Assembly (NCBI RefSeq): GCF_001411555.2
Contig: NC_049903.1
Location: forward strand, 17,713,234 to 17,777,233
Origin: Juglans regia
Lineage: Eukaryota; Streptophyta; Magnoliopsida; Fagales; Juglandaceae
DNA length: 64,000 nt
Direction of reading: 5' to 3'
The translations under genes were made by a program, and so were the position numbers. Shown in pieces: positions 46,201-56,600 of this stretch (positions within the stretch are counted from its first letter, which is position 1; the number at the start of each line of letters is the position of its first letter). The notes under the pieces were generated by a model. That model saw only the letters and a program-made list of their open reading frames with translations, made no database searches and was not told the origin of the DNA.

Positions 46201-49200
46201 TAAACCTTAGTCTTGCTATAAAAGCAAACATTCTTCTCTCCTCTGCCGGCCATCTCTCTGTGTCTGTTTTCCCTCAATTTCTTCATCAAGAGTTCAAGCA
46301 AGAAAATATTGGAAGGCTCCTCCAGGTATTCCACAGCCCATAGCTGAGAAAACCCTCGAGTATTCAACACTTTTCTTCAAGAAAATTTCAGAAAACAGTC
46401 ACTGATAGCCACTTCAATGCAGGTGATTAGACAGGGGATTCCTAATTTCAAAACCCTATTCTACATCTCCCTTTTCCTCTTGTTTCCTTCATTGTTTGGT
46501 AAGTAAAAGTAAATTTTCTTCTCCAATTCCGAGCGAAAATCACTGCTTTTCTTCTAGCAACCATATCAGCATTATAACCCTCCTTTCAAGTCCTGAAGGA
46601 TCCTAGAGGCTGCAATTCTTTGGCAGCCTTTAAGCTGAATTCAAAGTAAGTTTCTGTGAGCATCTATTTGAAATTCCAAATATTTCTTTAGTCTAACTTG
46701 TTCTTCATTGTTTCTAATATTCACAAATTGAACCCTAAGGCTAGAAAGTGCAAAGAATTTATCTTAATCAAAGAAACTCAAGTGGACAGATTCTGCCTCT
46801 TGATTTTCCCTGTAGCGCACAGCTGAAAGTTTTCTAGGTAATGACTCCCTTTAGGTCTAAAACGATATATCTTGTCCTTATAGCATATACATGTCAACAG
46901 GTTGATTAGAATAAGACTAAAAAGCAGGGCCACTTGTTTGAGAATTTGTACATGTTGTCCAAGAACTCAAGCATTGGCATGATCACATTATATGCAGATG
47001 ATAAAATTCAAGTTTGATGCATTTTATATATGGTAGAATCTGTCATACATGTCACGTAAAGGTGAGACTTGGCCACTGCAGAAAATTCTGCAGCACTGTG
47101 GTCATTGAAAGACGCTGTTCTGCATTATCGGTATCTTTGATGATCTTACCCATCTCATGGGCTTTACAATTTAGATTTGCATAAAAGTGCCCCAATTTGC
47201 CATTTATTAAAATTCCTTCACTTTTGTAAATCATCAGTAGTAATCCATTCAGCTCCTTCATATCTTATTGAGACAGGTTAGTTCAGATACCTAAAAGCCC
47301 GGGGATAAAATATATAAACGCACATACAGATATACGTGTAATTAATTTATTTCATATATTTCTTCATTTTCTGAAACTTACAATTTCATTTATCAAAGCT
47401 TCATTTTCAGAAACGATAACATCCAACAGATAAAAGGAAAAAAAAAAAAAAAAAGGAGACCGAATCTCAGAAATAAATTTAGCAACTAGGGAGAAAACAA
47501 ACCTTCATTAGTATGTTCGGTGAGATATAAATGAACTTGGTCAAGGACTGGTGCACACTTGGAATGATAAAAGGTGCTACTTCCACAAAGCTGGATCCAG
47601 CAAATTGTGTTCCAGAAATGGCAGTTGCAATTATTTCTTTCACTTCCTCCTGCCTATTGTAAAAATGTTAATGCACAAGAAAAAATAATGGACTTAAAAA
47701 CAAACTTTTATAATAAGCAACAACTTACCCATGAATTTCGAGGTTTGAATGTGGAAATAGAACTTTTAATTTGAAAAAGGAAACTTTGTCCTCATTCCCT
47801 TTAGGGATAAAGAAATGAAAGAAAACCAGATGTGGATATCTGGACAATGAAAGAGCAAGAGGAATCAATCAGGAGGTAAATGACCAAAAAAATTAAATTG
47901 GAAAAGCATAATCTATTGTAACATCATTTGTGTCATGCAATTTCAAATAAATTAGCCAGTCTTCCTAGATCATTACAAGAGCCACAATAACAAATTCTGG
48001 AAATAACTTTTTTGTTATAGGTAAAAGTAAAATTTTATTGAAATAAAGACATTGTCAAAGTACAGCGGAAGTATACAAGGAGCATGCCTAATTACATCTA
48101 GGTACTAGTGAGAGATACAAGCAGGTCATGAAAAGTATTACAAATAATGGCCGAAGCCCAAGAAGTAAAGTATTGTAGAAGAATCGCTTCAGCTCATCCA
48201 AAGAACGCTCCATGTCTTCAAAGCACATCCTATTTCTCTCTAGCCATAAGCACCACATAATGCAGTGAGGGATCATTCTCCACACAGCAGCTCTTTGTGC
48301 ATTCCCCCTAATTCCTGTCCAACACCCCAGAATATCCCTAACTCTTCTGGGCATGACCCAAGCCACCCCTGTCCTATTAATAATTACTGACTTGAAAGCA
48401 TATTAGAAGACTTTGAAGAAACAAGACAATTTGGGGATGTGAGAAAAATTTTATGGAAGCAAAAAACAGAATCATTTGTAACCAAGAACAATCAGAACAG
48501 ATTTATCAAGCTGTGCATTATACTGTTGTTCAGTTTAGTTGACTTAGATATTGTAGAATTATTGATCAAGATGGGAATGTTCATCTGGAATGACTTTTAT
48601 TTGATTTTTTTCAATGCAATTCATACATAACATTCATAGAATGGATTTATCAAGCTGTGCATTATATTGTTGTTCAGTTTAGTTGACTTAGATATTGTAG
48701 AATTATTGATCAAGATGGGAATGTTTCCCTGGAATGACTTATATTGAATTTTTTTCTGTGCAATTCGTACATATCATTCATAGATTCACCAATAATTTGA
48801 GGAGCTGTCTCATACATATTAACAAGTCAGGAATTGGTCTTCTTTCATTTTACAAAATCTTTTCTTGTTAATTATGGCCATTGCCAAGAGAACTTTGTCA
48901 TGACAGGGAGAAGTATTAAATGTAGGACCACAAATTATTGTTTCTATGCTAGCATAAAAAATGAACTGCATGTTTTTAATGTAAAGATTTTATTAAAACG
49001 ATAAAAGGGTGTTACCCCAATACACAGGAAGTATACCAAAGATCTACACATAACTAGGAAATGGGAAAAGTGCCACCAGATATTGGAAAAAAAAAAACAA
49101 AAAAAAACTACACTGTTTTGGTCCCTATCCAATGAAAGAGGATGATAAGGAAAGATGATTAGGGCTCGTTTGGGCAATTAGAATATCTCATAATATCTGT

Positions 49201-52200
49201 GAATAGTAATGAAATGGTTTGAATTAAGATGTTTTATTGGGTTTTGGAAAATGAGAGAAAAAGTTGAATAAAAATATTATAAAGTTAAAATTTGTTTGAA
49301 TATTATTTTTTAATATTATTTTTTGTTTTGAAATTTGAAAAAATTATATTGTTTTTTGTGTTTTGTTTAGAAGTTTGGGATAGTTGTAATGATTAGATGA
49401 AAAGGTTGAAGGTTTGAAATTGAAAAGTGTTCTGTGTTTGAGTGATGTTTGGGAAGGAAATATCTAAGAATACCTCAAAATACTTGGTTACCCATTGGTC
49501 CGGCACCTACTTTTCACATTCTTCAAAATTACACTCATTTCTTTCTCGCCAACTACTCCACAATATGCAAGAGGGGATGATCCTCCACAAGAGATCATAT
49601 GTTTTAGGTCATAATGGAAGAACATTGCTATTCTTAATGTAAAGGCCCAGCCCATCTTCTCTAGGTAAGAATAAAAAGGGTAAAAGTTTTGATTCTTCTT
49701 CCCTTTCTTTTCATACCTATAGAAGACAGGCTAAGCTTGAATCTCGGACTGGGTCTTTACACTTACTATAAATCATGGCCACGCCTATTATCAGATCTTT
49801 CGAATCAATATATAATAAGAACTAAAAGCTGTAACAACTAGATTTCATCAGGCGAAACCAACCTCGAGCTTAATAGAGTTGAGTTAGCAAGAACAGCAAG
49901 CAAGCGAAGATCAAGACAGTCCATCCATGACACAACATGTACCATTCCATCCTCCCCGTTGTTCTTTGCAGCAGAACTGGAATTCCCATCACTTGTAGCC
50001 CCAAACTGTAATAATTTAAGACAAGAGTATTCGGCTTGACTAAACAGGAAAAATAGAAACAAAATTCCCTGGAAAATATTGCGATAGCCAAGAATATATT
50101 AACCTTCTAATTAAGATTTCTTACGTTAAAAAAAGAATATATAAATGTTTTAATGTCAACTGACATCAAACATGAGAGATCAGAAATATGACATATTGAT
50201 TCATTCAAACCATCAGTAATGAAGTTTACTCAAATGCATCATGCAAAGCTTCACCAAGTTGTAAAAATATGATCATTCGTCTTAGCAATCAGCAACAGCT
50301 ATTCTCATAGAAACTGAATTTTGAACACTTGCTAACATTTTTTTTTATCGGTAATCAAGATATTTTATTCATAAAAGGAGGCAAAGCCCAAATACACAGA
50401 GTATACATGAGAAATACCTAACTAGAGTTTACAACTGATAGTAAAAAGTCATGGACATTTAGTCCATTACAAACAATGGCCCCTACCCATGAGAACAATG
50501 TTTTAAAGAAAAAGACTTTCAGCTCCTCCGTTGTCTTCTCATGGTTTTCGAAGCTTCTATCATTTTGTTCCGGCCATATACACCAACACATGCAAATAGG
50601 GATCATTTCCCAAATTGTTGTGACTTGTGAATTACCTCGGAGACCTCTCCAGCTAGCTAGAAAATCCACTAATCTAAAAGGCATGACCCACGATATGCCA
50701 AGCCTTGTAAAAAAAATAATCCCACAAAGTCCTCGCCACCTTGCAGTGTAGAAACAAATGGTCTATTGATTCACCATCTTTCTTACACATGCAACACCAA
50801 TCCAACACCATTATCCGACATTTCCTTAAGTTATCTATGGTGAGAATCTTGCCTAATTTTGTTGTCCAAATAGAAAATGCAGCTTCGGAAGGAGCTTTTG
50901 TCTACCAAATGCTTTTCCATGGAAATGTGTGCATGCCTGGGCTCGTTAAAACTTTGTGGAGTGATCTGATAGTGAATTAAGCTTTCATGGAAGGGCTCCA
51001 AATCATCCTATCCATGGTACCCTCGGTCATACGTACGGAATACAATGCTGCATAGAACTTTGTGATCACCTCCAACTCTCAGTCTTGAGTTGCCCTAATG
51101 AAATCAACATTTCATTGAGGGGAGCCACTAGAACAAATCAAGTGGTCCGCTATCACTGCATCCTTCACTTGTGCAAGCCCAAATATGGAAGGGAAAGTGT
51201 CTTAGAGACTTCGTTTACCCCACTAGTTGTCATACCAAAATATGATACGAGAGTTGTCACCCACTACAATATGTGTATGTCTCCGGAAGAACTCAACCCT
51301 TCCTAATGTATTTCCATAGACTCACCCCATGCCTCCCCAACCTGCGCATCTATAACAGCCTTCCACAAGCCCCGCTTTCATGTTGATACCGCCACAACCA
51401 TTTACCTATTAGAGCTTGGTTGAACTCATCCAGTTATGAATCCCCATTCCACCCCGAGAAATTAGAGTACAAACCATTGACCAATTAACCAAATGGAACT
51501 TGAACTCGTCCCCCAAACCACTCCACGAAAAGTCACGTTTTAGCTTCTCAATACAATTGGCAACCTATGTTGGTAGCGGAGCAAGGACAAAAAATAGGTG
51601 GGTAAGTTGGAAAGAGTACTTTTAATCAAGGTGAGCCTACCACCTTTAGACAAATACAACCTCTTCAAGATACCAGTTTGCGTTCCACTTTCTCAATCAC
51701 TACGTTCCAAATTTCCTCTGATTTAAAGAGAGCACCCAAAGGTAAGCCAAGATACTTCAGGGGTAGAGAAGATACCTTACATCCCAAGAGGGAGGCTAGA
51801 GATACTTGCTAACATTAATATGTCGACAGAAGTAGAAAAGAAGAAAATGACCAAATTCTAACCTCTTTCATCCCATGCTTGGTGAAAAGGCAAGTCTTGT
51901 TTCTTTTATGTTTCTTAGAATCAAAGGGGGAGTTCTTGTGTTTCTTGTGTGCTTTTCGTTTCCTAGGGCCTATATTTATTTTATTTATCGGTAAATACAA
52001 ATTTTATTAAAAAAGGCGAAGCCAAGTCCATGGGACATATACAAGAGCAACACCTATGCATGGGTGTCTAATGATACAAGAAAATCATGTACATTCATGC
52101 CATTAAAGTCTATCACAATCGACCAATGGAATAAAGTTTGAAGAAAAAAAGTTCTAAGCTCGTTCATCGTCCGTTCACGATTCTCAAAGCTACAACGATT

Positions 52201-53273
52201 CCTCTCCATCCATATGCATTGCCATAGCCATAATGGTATCATCCTTCACATCACTGCAATTTGAGAGTTACCCAGGAGGCCAAAAATTCAACAACCTTTC
52301 ATGGCATCACCAAATGGAGCCCCGCTCTAGTAAAGATATCATTCAACAAACTTATAGTCACATCAAAATGCAATAATCGGTGATCCATAGACTCCTCACT
52401 TTTCTTGCACTTATAACGATATTTATTTATTTTACGACTAATAAAAACAAGGCATATTCCCTTTTTTCACTTCACAAGTCTTGACCAAGATTAACGATCA
52501 ACAAGCGGACAATATAGGACTGCCCACTAAAGCCTCATTCCACATTAACTGCTCCAATTACCTTCAAAACCACCAGCATTACATTCAACTACCCGCTAAG
52601 CTAAAATAACCAAGTCGTACTGCTAAGCAACCCCCAAGAAAAAAGTTACGCTGCTTGTCAATCTATTACCTTGTTTGGCTTTGAGTATATTACAGAATGT
52701 ATTTCATTTTACTTTACATTTGTACACGTAAGCATATGAGGTGGCAGTTAGTTAGCTTGTATTTTTTTCTTGTAAAGAACCTTTGTGATTTACCCCAAAA
52801 TCTGCAACTAGTATAAAAGCAGAGTTTTGGGGCTTTGTATGACTTACGGAAAATAATTCAGAAAAGTTTCTCATTTCTTCTAGAGTCTTCTTCTTCCTTT
52901 TGTAACAGAGTAAAAGAAAGAAAAAAAATATTCATAATGAGAAAGAGGAATGGAAACATATTCATAATGAGAAACGTAAGTTATTACAAGTTCAAAACAG
53001 AAAAAGGTGACTTACGGCGGTAGAATCATCAAAAGGGGTCCAGGTTCTCAGAGGATCAGAGGGGTGTCGGAAATGAGTAGCGGGGAGGAACTGAAGAAAG
53101 ACAAGGAATAAGATGAAGCCGAACCCGAGAAACTGGAATATGGGCCGTGGGGTCGGAGCCGGGTCAACATCTTGCTGCACGGATCCGGATGAGGCCGTGT
53201 TGTTTACAATTGGTGGCGGAGCCGCTCTTCTATGAGTTGCAGATGACCGTGATGACTGGTACGAGGAAGACAT
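37217..53273 (-). CDS. GT8/GATL-like type II membrane protein without canonical DxD
   Basis: Six exons: 53273-53016, 50005-49863, 47839-47729, 47653-47503, 39162-38891, 37463-37217. All borders are GT-AG and the frame is open, 393 aa ending ILGS-TAG. Residues 1-44 are a basic, Ser/Pro-rich cytosolic tail, about 45-66 a single membrane anchor ([16 protein letters not shown]), then a lumenal domain from about 100: [114 protein letters not shown]. This order matches the Rossmann-like GT8 fold, where IYLDSDVVV is the metal site; here it reads IYISPNILM (Ser215-Pro-Asn). I recall plant proteins like this named 'nucleotide-diphospho-sugar transferase'. Intron 4 is 8.3 kb and full of transposons. 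Location probably Golgi. Gene is sure, activity is not. Confidence 0.8.
37673..37727. mobile_element. Minute LINE-tail insertion with 19-bp target duplication
   Basis: ACTCCATAAATAGCTTCTT occurs at 37674-37692 and again at 37709-37727. Between them are only 16 bp, CTTCTTTTTTATAAGT, which on the minus strand is ACTTATAAAAAAGAAG, like the 3' tails of the larger LINE copies here (TTACCGATAAAA). This looks like a target-primed insertion that kept almost nothing but the tail. Confidence 0.6.
38892..39000. other. Interior of GT8-like exon 5 (orientation note)
   Basis: This exon (38891-39162) carries [20 protein letters not shown], the region that in GT8 enzymes ends the acceptor side with a conserved F/Y-N-[ST]-G; here the matching place is [10 protein letters not shown]. 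Listed to help locate the second family motif, which also departs from the usual sequence. Confidence 0.4.
40392..40823 (+). repeat. Possible LTR remnant
   Basis: Begins TGTAAGACCCGAGCCCTAGC and continues with GGCCCA-rich DNA and a CCTAGGAGTTATAA stretch to about 40740. TGT...CCCGA starts are common in plant Gypsy LTRs. There is no partner LTR or internal domain here, so this is tentative. It lies in intron 4 of the GT8-like gene. Confidence 0.35.
40864..41024 (+). repeat. 5' LTR of copia-3 with a small insertion
   Basis: 161 bp; the 3' LTR is 122 bp. The extra 39 bp is a 17-bp duplication AAGACATGTTTGTAATT (40870-40886 and 40909-40925) around 22 bp (TTTTTTTTTTTTTGATGAGT plus AA). The insert is a LINE-like tail in reverse. 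Apart from it the LTRs differ at about six of 122 positions (near 5%), including TG to TA at the start. Ends CTACA; the next bases TGCTATCAC are a decayed primer-binding site. Confidence 0.85.
41084..41350. repeat. GC-rich 147-bp direct duplication in the copia-3 leader
   Basis: ACTGGGCACCAGGGGTGGAC occurs at 41105 and 41252, and neighbouring sequence matches over roughly 100 bp at the same 147-bp (49-codon) spacing. The GC content is far above the surrounding DNA. It lies between the primer-binding site and gag. It may be a captured piece of a host gene or an old leader; I cannot tell. Confidence 0.7.
41600..43330 (+). pseudogene. copia-3 gag, protease and integrase
   Basis: 41600-42400 is open: knuckle [19 protein letters not shown] and protease site [13 protein letters not shown]. 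After a TAG, 42430-42780 shows [29 protein letters not shown] and FIDDYS with stops. 42879-43214 is integrase C-terminal part: [47 protein letters not shown] and [15 protein letters not shown]. The frame then runs on ([11 protein letters not shown]) until about 43320, where orientation changes. Confidence 0.88.
43320..43917 (-). pseudogene. Inverted block: N-terminal RT of copia-3
   Basis: Read on the minus strand, opposite to the rest of the element: the integrase-RT linker (43917-43690), [57 protein letters not shown] and, after a [22 protein letters not shown] then EQPPGFVA at 43322. These are successive RT boxes. The block starts right after forward integrase and ends right before forward RT C-terminus, so it is an inversion in place, not a separate element. 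Confidence 0.85.
43918..44606 (+). pseudogene. copia-3 C-terminal RT and RNase H
   Basis: Forward orientation again: [50 protein letters not shown], then a stop at AFSDVD* (family DADWAG), [36 protein letters not shown] frameshift near 44280 leads into 44283-44606, RNase H end: [35 protein letters not shown] and [11 protein letters not shown] polypurine tract GAGGGGGAG is directly before the 3' LTR. Confidence 0.88.
44605..44613 (+). other. Polypurine tract of copia-3
   Basis: GAGGGGGAG lies directly before the 3' LTR (44614), the expected place for plus-strand priming in LTR elements. Confidence 0.75.
44614..44735 (+). repeat. 3' LTR of copia-3
   Basis: 122 bp, starts TGTTAGA and ends CTACA, followed by the target copy CATCC. 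It has a TATA-like TGTATATATATG at about 44678. It is very short for a copia LTR. Confidence 0.9.
45100..45790 (+). pseudogene. Copia fragment: integrase-RT linker and RT start
   Basis: 45560-45780 encodes [20 protein letters not shown] and NNIWTL, then, after frameshifts, remnants of the [17 protein letters not shown] boxes. The part before it holds Ser/Pro/Gln-rich linker with a 149-bp tandem duplication. It stops at 45787, where a possible LTR begins. It belongs to another copia element, also in intron 4. Confidence 0.7.
45211..45513. repeat. About 150-bp tandem duplication in the copia linker
   Basis: Unit 1 is 45211-45359, unit 2 is 45360-45513, both starting GATTCAGG and sharing CTTCCTATTGCACAAGTAAA and CACCAAAATCCTTCACCATC. 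About 90% alike by eye. Confidence 0.85.
45787..47000 (+). repeat. Possible LTR and leader remnant
   Basis: TGTCATACCCGAGTTCCTGA starts where copia RT is broken. Further on, TGCTATAAAAGC at 46214-46225 looks like a TATA box, followed by a CT-rich stretch that resembles an R/U5 region. No coding domain or partner LTR was found. Frame 46140-46370 (minus) is not supported. Confidence 0.35.
47001..47502. other. Intron 4 stretch next to exon 4
   Basis: Holds a 69-codon minus frame at 47052-47261 ([20 protein letters not shown] and on) that I could not place and that would not join the GT8-like frame, plus an A-run at 47438-47455. Confidence 0.4.
48008..48372 (-). mobile_element. 5'-truncated LINE insert, intron 2 of the GT8-like gene
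   Basis: Starts with a 3' tail (plus TTTTTTGTTATAGGTAAAAG) and encodes on the minus strand [56 protein letters not shown], the C-terminus of plant LINE ORF2 after the zinc-binding RT domain. The 3' UTR phrase CAAAGTACAGCGGAAGTATA resembles the other LINE copies. Target duplications are unclear. Confidence 0.75.
48500..48786. repeat. 144-bp tandem duplication
   Basis: GATTTATCAAGCTGTGCATT begins at 48500 and again at 48644; the two units share about 95% of positions by eye, including ATTGTAGAATTATTGATCAA. Unit 1 48500-48643, unit 2 48644-48786. High similarity suggests a recent event. Inside intron 2 of the GT8-like gene. Confidence 0.9.
48972..49140 (-). mobile_element. LINE 3'-end fragment
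   Basis: AAGATTTTATTAAAACGATA followed by CCAATACACAGGAAGTATAC is the 3' UTR phrase of the LINE family here (compare 48030 and 50360). No ORF2 part left. Confidence 0.6.
49162..49470. mobile_element. Long-form MITE, one end damaged
   Basis: Starts GGGCTCGTTTGGG after TTA (49159-49161). The inside ATTGGGTTTTGGAAAATGAG and GAAATTTGAAAAAATTATAT matches the 8142 copy; the expected CCAAAC right end is missing after GATGTTTGGGAAGG. Confidence 0.65.
50340..51803 (-). mobile_element. 1.46-kb 5'-truncated LINE with 13-bp target duplication, intron 1
   Basis: Flanked by ACTTGCTAACATT at 50327-50339 and 51804-51816. The poly-T start (minus: TTACCGATAAAAAAAAA tail) marks the 3' end. Minus-strand coding, with frameshifts: [17 protein letters not shown] near 51770, [20 protein letters not shown] near 51610, [17 protein letters not shown] near 51510, [18 protein letters not shown] near 50760 (zinc-binding RT), [16 protein letters not shown] and [13 protein letters not shown] near 50660-50560. 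This is the C-terminal half of ORF2. Confidence 0.88.
51982..52418 (-). mobile_element. Third LINE insert, 5'-truncated, intron 1
   Basis: Tail ATCGGTAAATACAAATTTTA on the plus strand, then ORF2 C-terminus on the minus strand: [45 protein letters not shown]. Nearly repeated ATATTTATTTWATTTA-type flanks at about 51970-51983 and 52421-52436 suggest a target duplication with slippage. Confidence 0.75.
52437..53015. other. Remainder of GT8-like intron 1
   Basis: Ordinary intron sequence. The frame 52835-53023 (plus) is low-complexity. ATTCATAATGAGAAA occurs twice near 52930 and 52960, a small 34-bp tandem repeat. Confidence 0.5.
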
Positions 53274-53384
53274 TTTTACTTGTTTTTCCCAAGGACTGGC
53301 TCATAGAAGAGGCAAGACTTGAGAGTAACGATACGGGTAAGTAAAAAAGTTGACTCGCCAAATTCCGTTATTATATAATTCAAA
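53274..53384 (-). promoter_or_regulatory. Candidate GT8-like gene core promoter and 5' UTR
   Basis: On the minus strand TTATATAATAACGG at 53384-53371 is a TATA-like box, about 100 bp before the ATG at 53273. A CT-rich stretch (53340-53320) would be the start region. Inference only. Confidence 0.35.
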
Positions 53385-53444
53385 TAATTTCGTAATTTAT
53401 TATTTTAATAATTCTTTTTTTTTGAATAAAAGCAGGTTTGGTAA

Positions 53445-53655
53445 TTAAAATAAAACATAAAATTTTCATCTCATTTCATCTCATCATTATATTTTTTTTA
53501 AATCTCCATATAAAATATAATAAACAATTCAATTTTTTTAAAACTTAATACATATTTTTTAAATCTCAAAATAATAATAATATTAAAATATAATATTTTA
53601 AATTTTAAAATAAAATATAAAATTCTTATCTCATTCTCTAAATATGTCCTAACAA
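53445..53655. mobile_element. Decayed short-form MITE
   Basis: TTTCATCTCATTTCATCTCA, TATAAAATATAATAAACAAT and TCTTATCTCATTC near the end mark the TCATCTCA family. Ends are not clear. It lies just upstream of the GT8-like gene. Confidence 0.6.
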
Positions 53656-56600
53656 AAAATCTCATATTTCAATATTATAGATAGGAAACTGTTACACCTA
53701 CAGAATATTGTTACCGATACCGAAATCTTCTACCGAAAGTTAAATGGTTTTTTTTTTTTTTTTTTTGCTTTTTTTCAATCATTTTTGTAAATACTTTAAA
53801 CATTTTTAAAAAATACAAAAAATCACAAATTTATTTAAAAATATTTTCTTAATCATTAAGTAAAAAAAAATCTAAAAATAAAATACAACTCGGTAGAAGA
53901 TTTCGATAACAATTCTATGTGGAAATAGTATTTTCCTTATAGACATTGTTTGAATATATTATCATTAATATATATAAATATATGAATAATTTTATTCATC
54001 ATTCTTATAGGATACAGTTACTTTATTTTTTAATGACTCTAGCATTTTTAATAATATTAAGAGACTAGGTAAGAGCTTACTCGCAAGGAACGCATTTTTT
54101 ATTGAAAGTGCTACTGTATTTTTTATGTGGTAAATATGAATTTTAAGATTTATATAAATTAAAAAAACAAGTATGATAAAGGTAAAGATAATTATAAATC
54201 TATTCAACAAATTTTAAAATTATTATAATTATACTTGGAAAAATTAAAGAAACAAAAAATATAAAATGATTGAACTCATAACAAATCATATGTTTAGAAC
54301 TCATTATATTAGAATCATAATAATACATGCATTGCTGCACTTGTTATAAAACCAATTAGACATGTATATAATAATAATAATAATAATAATATTGTTCTTG
54401 TAAATGAAGAAAATAAAATAATATTATTTTTAATTCTTTTAGAAAACTACTGGATATAAATGTTGTTAGAATGATCAAATATAAAAATAGACTATTCATT
54501 TTAAATTTAAAAAGTATAATATTATTTTCAAATGAAAATAATATTAGTTTAAAAAGTGTTATTCATTATGATTAATTATTTTGAGAAATAATATAAAGAT
54601 AACTATTATTATTTTTAAACGATATCCTATAGTAATGAAATATTATTCTTTTGATTTAAAGACAATTTTTTAACTTAAATATAATATTATCAATCTTTTG
54701 AAACTTGGAATTGCAATATTGAGATTAGAAAATAAAAGCATGTTCTTGTCAAAATAATTTTTTAAATGATAAAAAGTATTATTAATTCTTTAAAAAATGC
54801 ATTACAAATAGATTAATATGAAATGTGTTACCACAAAAAAATAAAATAGTAAATATGATAAATTAAATACCAATTATAAACTAATACATAGATAAAAACC
54901 TAAAAGTAATACATGCATTTTGTAAAATGAAAATATTATTAATCTAATGACTATGATTTATTTTTATGAATTACAATGAAAAATAATATGAAGATAATTG
55001 TTATTTTTTTCAAATAATATTATATACAAAAGATGCTATTAATTTTAAATTTAAGAAGAAATATAAAAAAGTCCTACGTTGTTAATTTGTTCTACAAAAG
55101 TTCAATGGACCAAAATCTTCAATTTAGATTATTTGTAAGTTCATCATCATCATCATTATTGTTGTTGTTGTTGATAACATTGTGATTCGTATGTCTATGG
55201 ATCTGGATCCAGCAACTCGGATTTTTAGGTTTTCACCTACACACACAAAGAAAACTCGGAGGAATAGGGGCCTTGGTGTAAGCCAGAGAATCTTTAATAC
55301 CAAAATTAGTATTTCACTTTAGGAGTTTGCGTATAAGCTTAGAGAGTTCAATGAGAGTTCTTCATACATGAGAATAAATTTTTATACTAGGATGCGGGTC
55401 GGTACAATTTGTGTCTGCCCCCGTGGGGCCCATGTCCTTTCAGCTGTTCACTTTAGTCAAGATCCTTTAATACGGCATGATTTCTAGGACAATATCATTA
55501 ATGCAGCGTGCAATCCAGAGAATAACGACATTAATGCAGCATAGTTCCCTTACTTGTTTTACCCTGGAAACGTCCTTAGTAGCTCGTCCACATCTGCTAT
55601 CAGAGTATTAAAGGCCCTGCTTATTTCCTACTCATTTGCCCGAGCAGATACTCGAGAGTATGGTACTGTCAAGGAAGTGTCAGGATGGCGAGTCTCATCT
55701 CTTCCATACCGTCTGCTCTCCAACACGGGAGACTCCATGGGAATGCTTTGCTCACAGGCCGTATGCCCTTCAAGGCCCCACCGACTCCTTACAAAACAAG
55801 GTCATCTGGGCTTGATCTTGCAGGATTGGGCTTTTATGCCTTAATTTTTAGTAATTTCCCGCGGGCTTACAATGTGGGTCGATGGGAGAAAATCTCCTTA
55901 CAATTATTATTATATTTTAATTAATATTAGAATAATAGAAGACTTAATTGTATTTTTAATGATGAATTAGATTATAAAAACGTAATTGTGTAAATGAGGA
56001 TAAAAATATAATTGTGCAAATAGGATAGTTTGAACACAAATAAAATCCACTATTCATGACTCATGACTCATGAGGCTATTCCCTCTTTTATTGCCGAATA
56101 GATATGTACAAAAACATATAATTTGTAGGTAAAGTTATAAGATAAATAATTTATTTTGTATAAATAATATTTACAATCTTAGAATATACAAGTCATGCAC
56201 ACTCTTTTTGAAAAAGGTGGATGAATATGTGATTCATATGAAAAATTATTTTTTTAATGGCAGACCCTATTTTAAAAAAAAAGAATATACAAGACTTATA
56301 AACATTAAAAAATATTAGCTTACAATTTTTTTACGACTATTTTGTAACTTGGTGTTAAATTTGAACACAACTGGTACTTGAATAAAAGTTAAATAGACAG
56401 AGTTTGACTACCTACTACTTACTCGAACACTTTTACACTTTTACCCTTGCCTCCAACACTTTTGCAAAGAAAATGCTGGGGGACCAAGGAATTGGAACCC
56501 AAATTGACCGATACTTTATTTTTTAAACAAAAGAAAAAAATTTAATGGTTAAGAGAGTGTTTATTAGTGAATTGATTTTTTTTTAAATATATATATTTGA

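Noticed and set aside
47052..47261. 69-codon minus frame considered as an extra exon between exons 4 and 5 of the GT8-like gene
   Set aside because: The exon 4 to exon 5 junction (MK|GKVEDL) is phase-matched and agrees with the family pattern; inserting this frame would break it.
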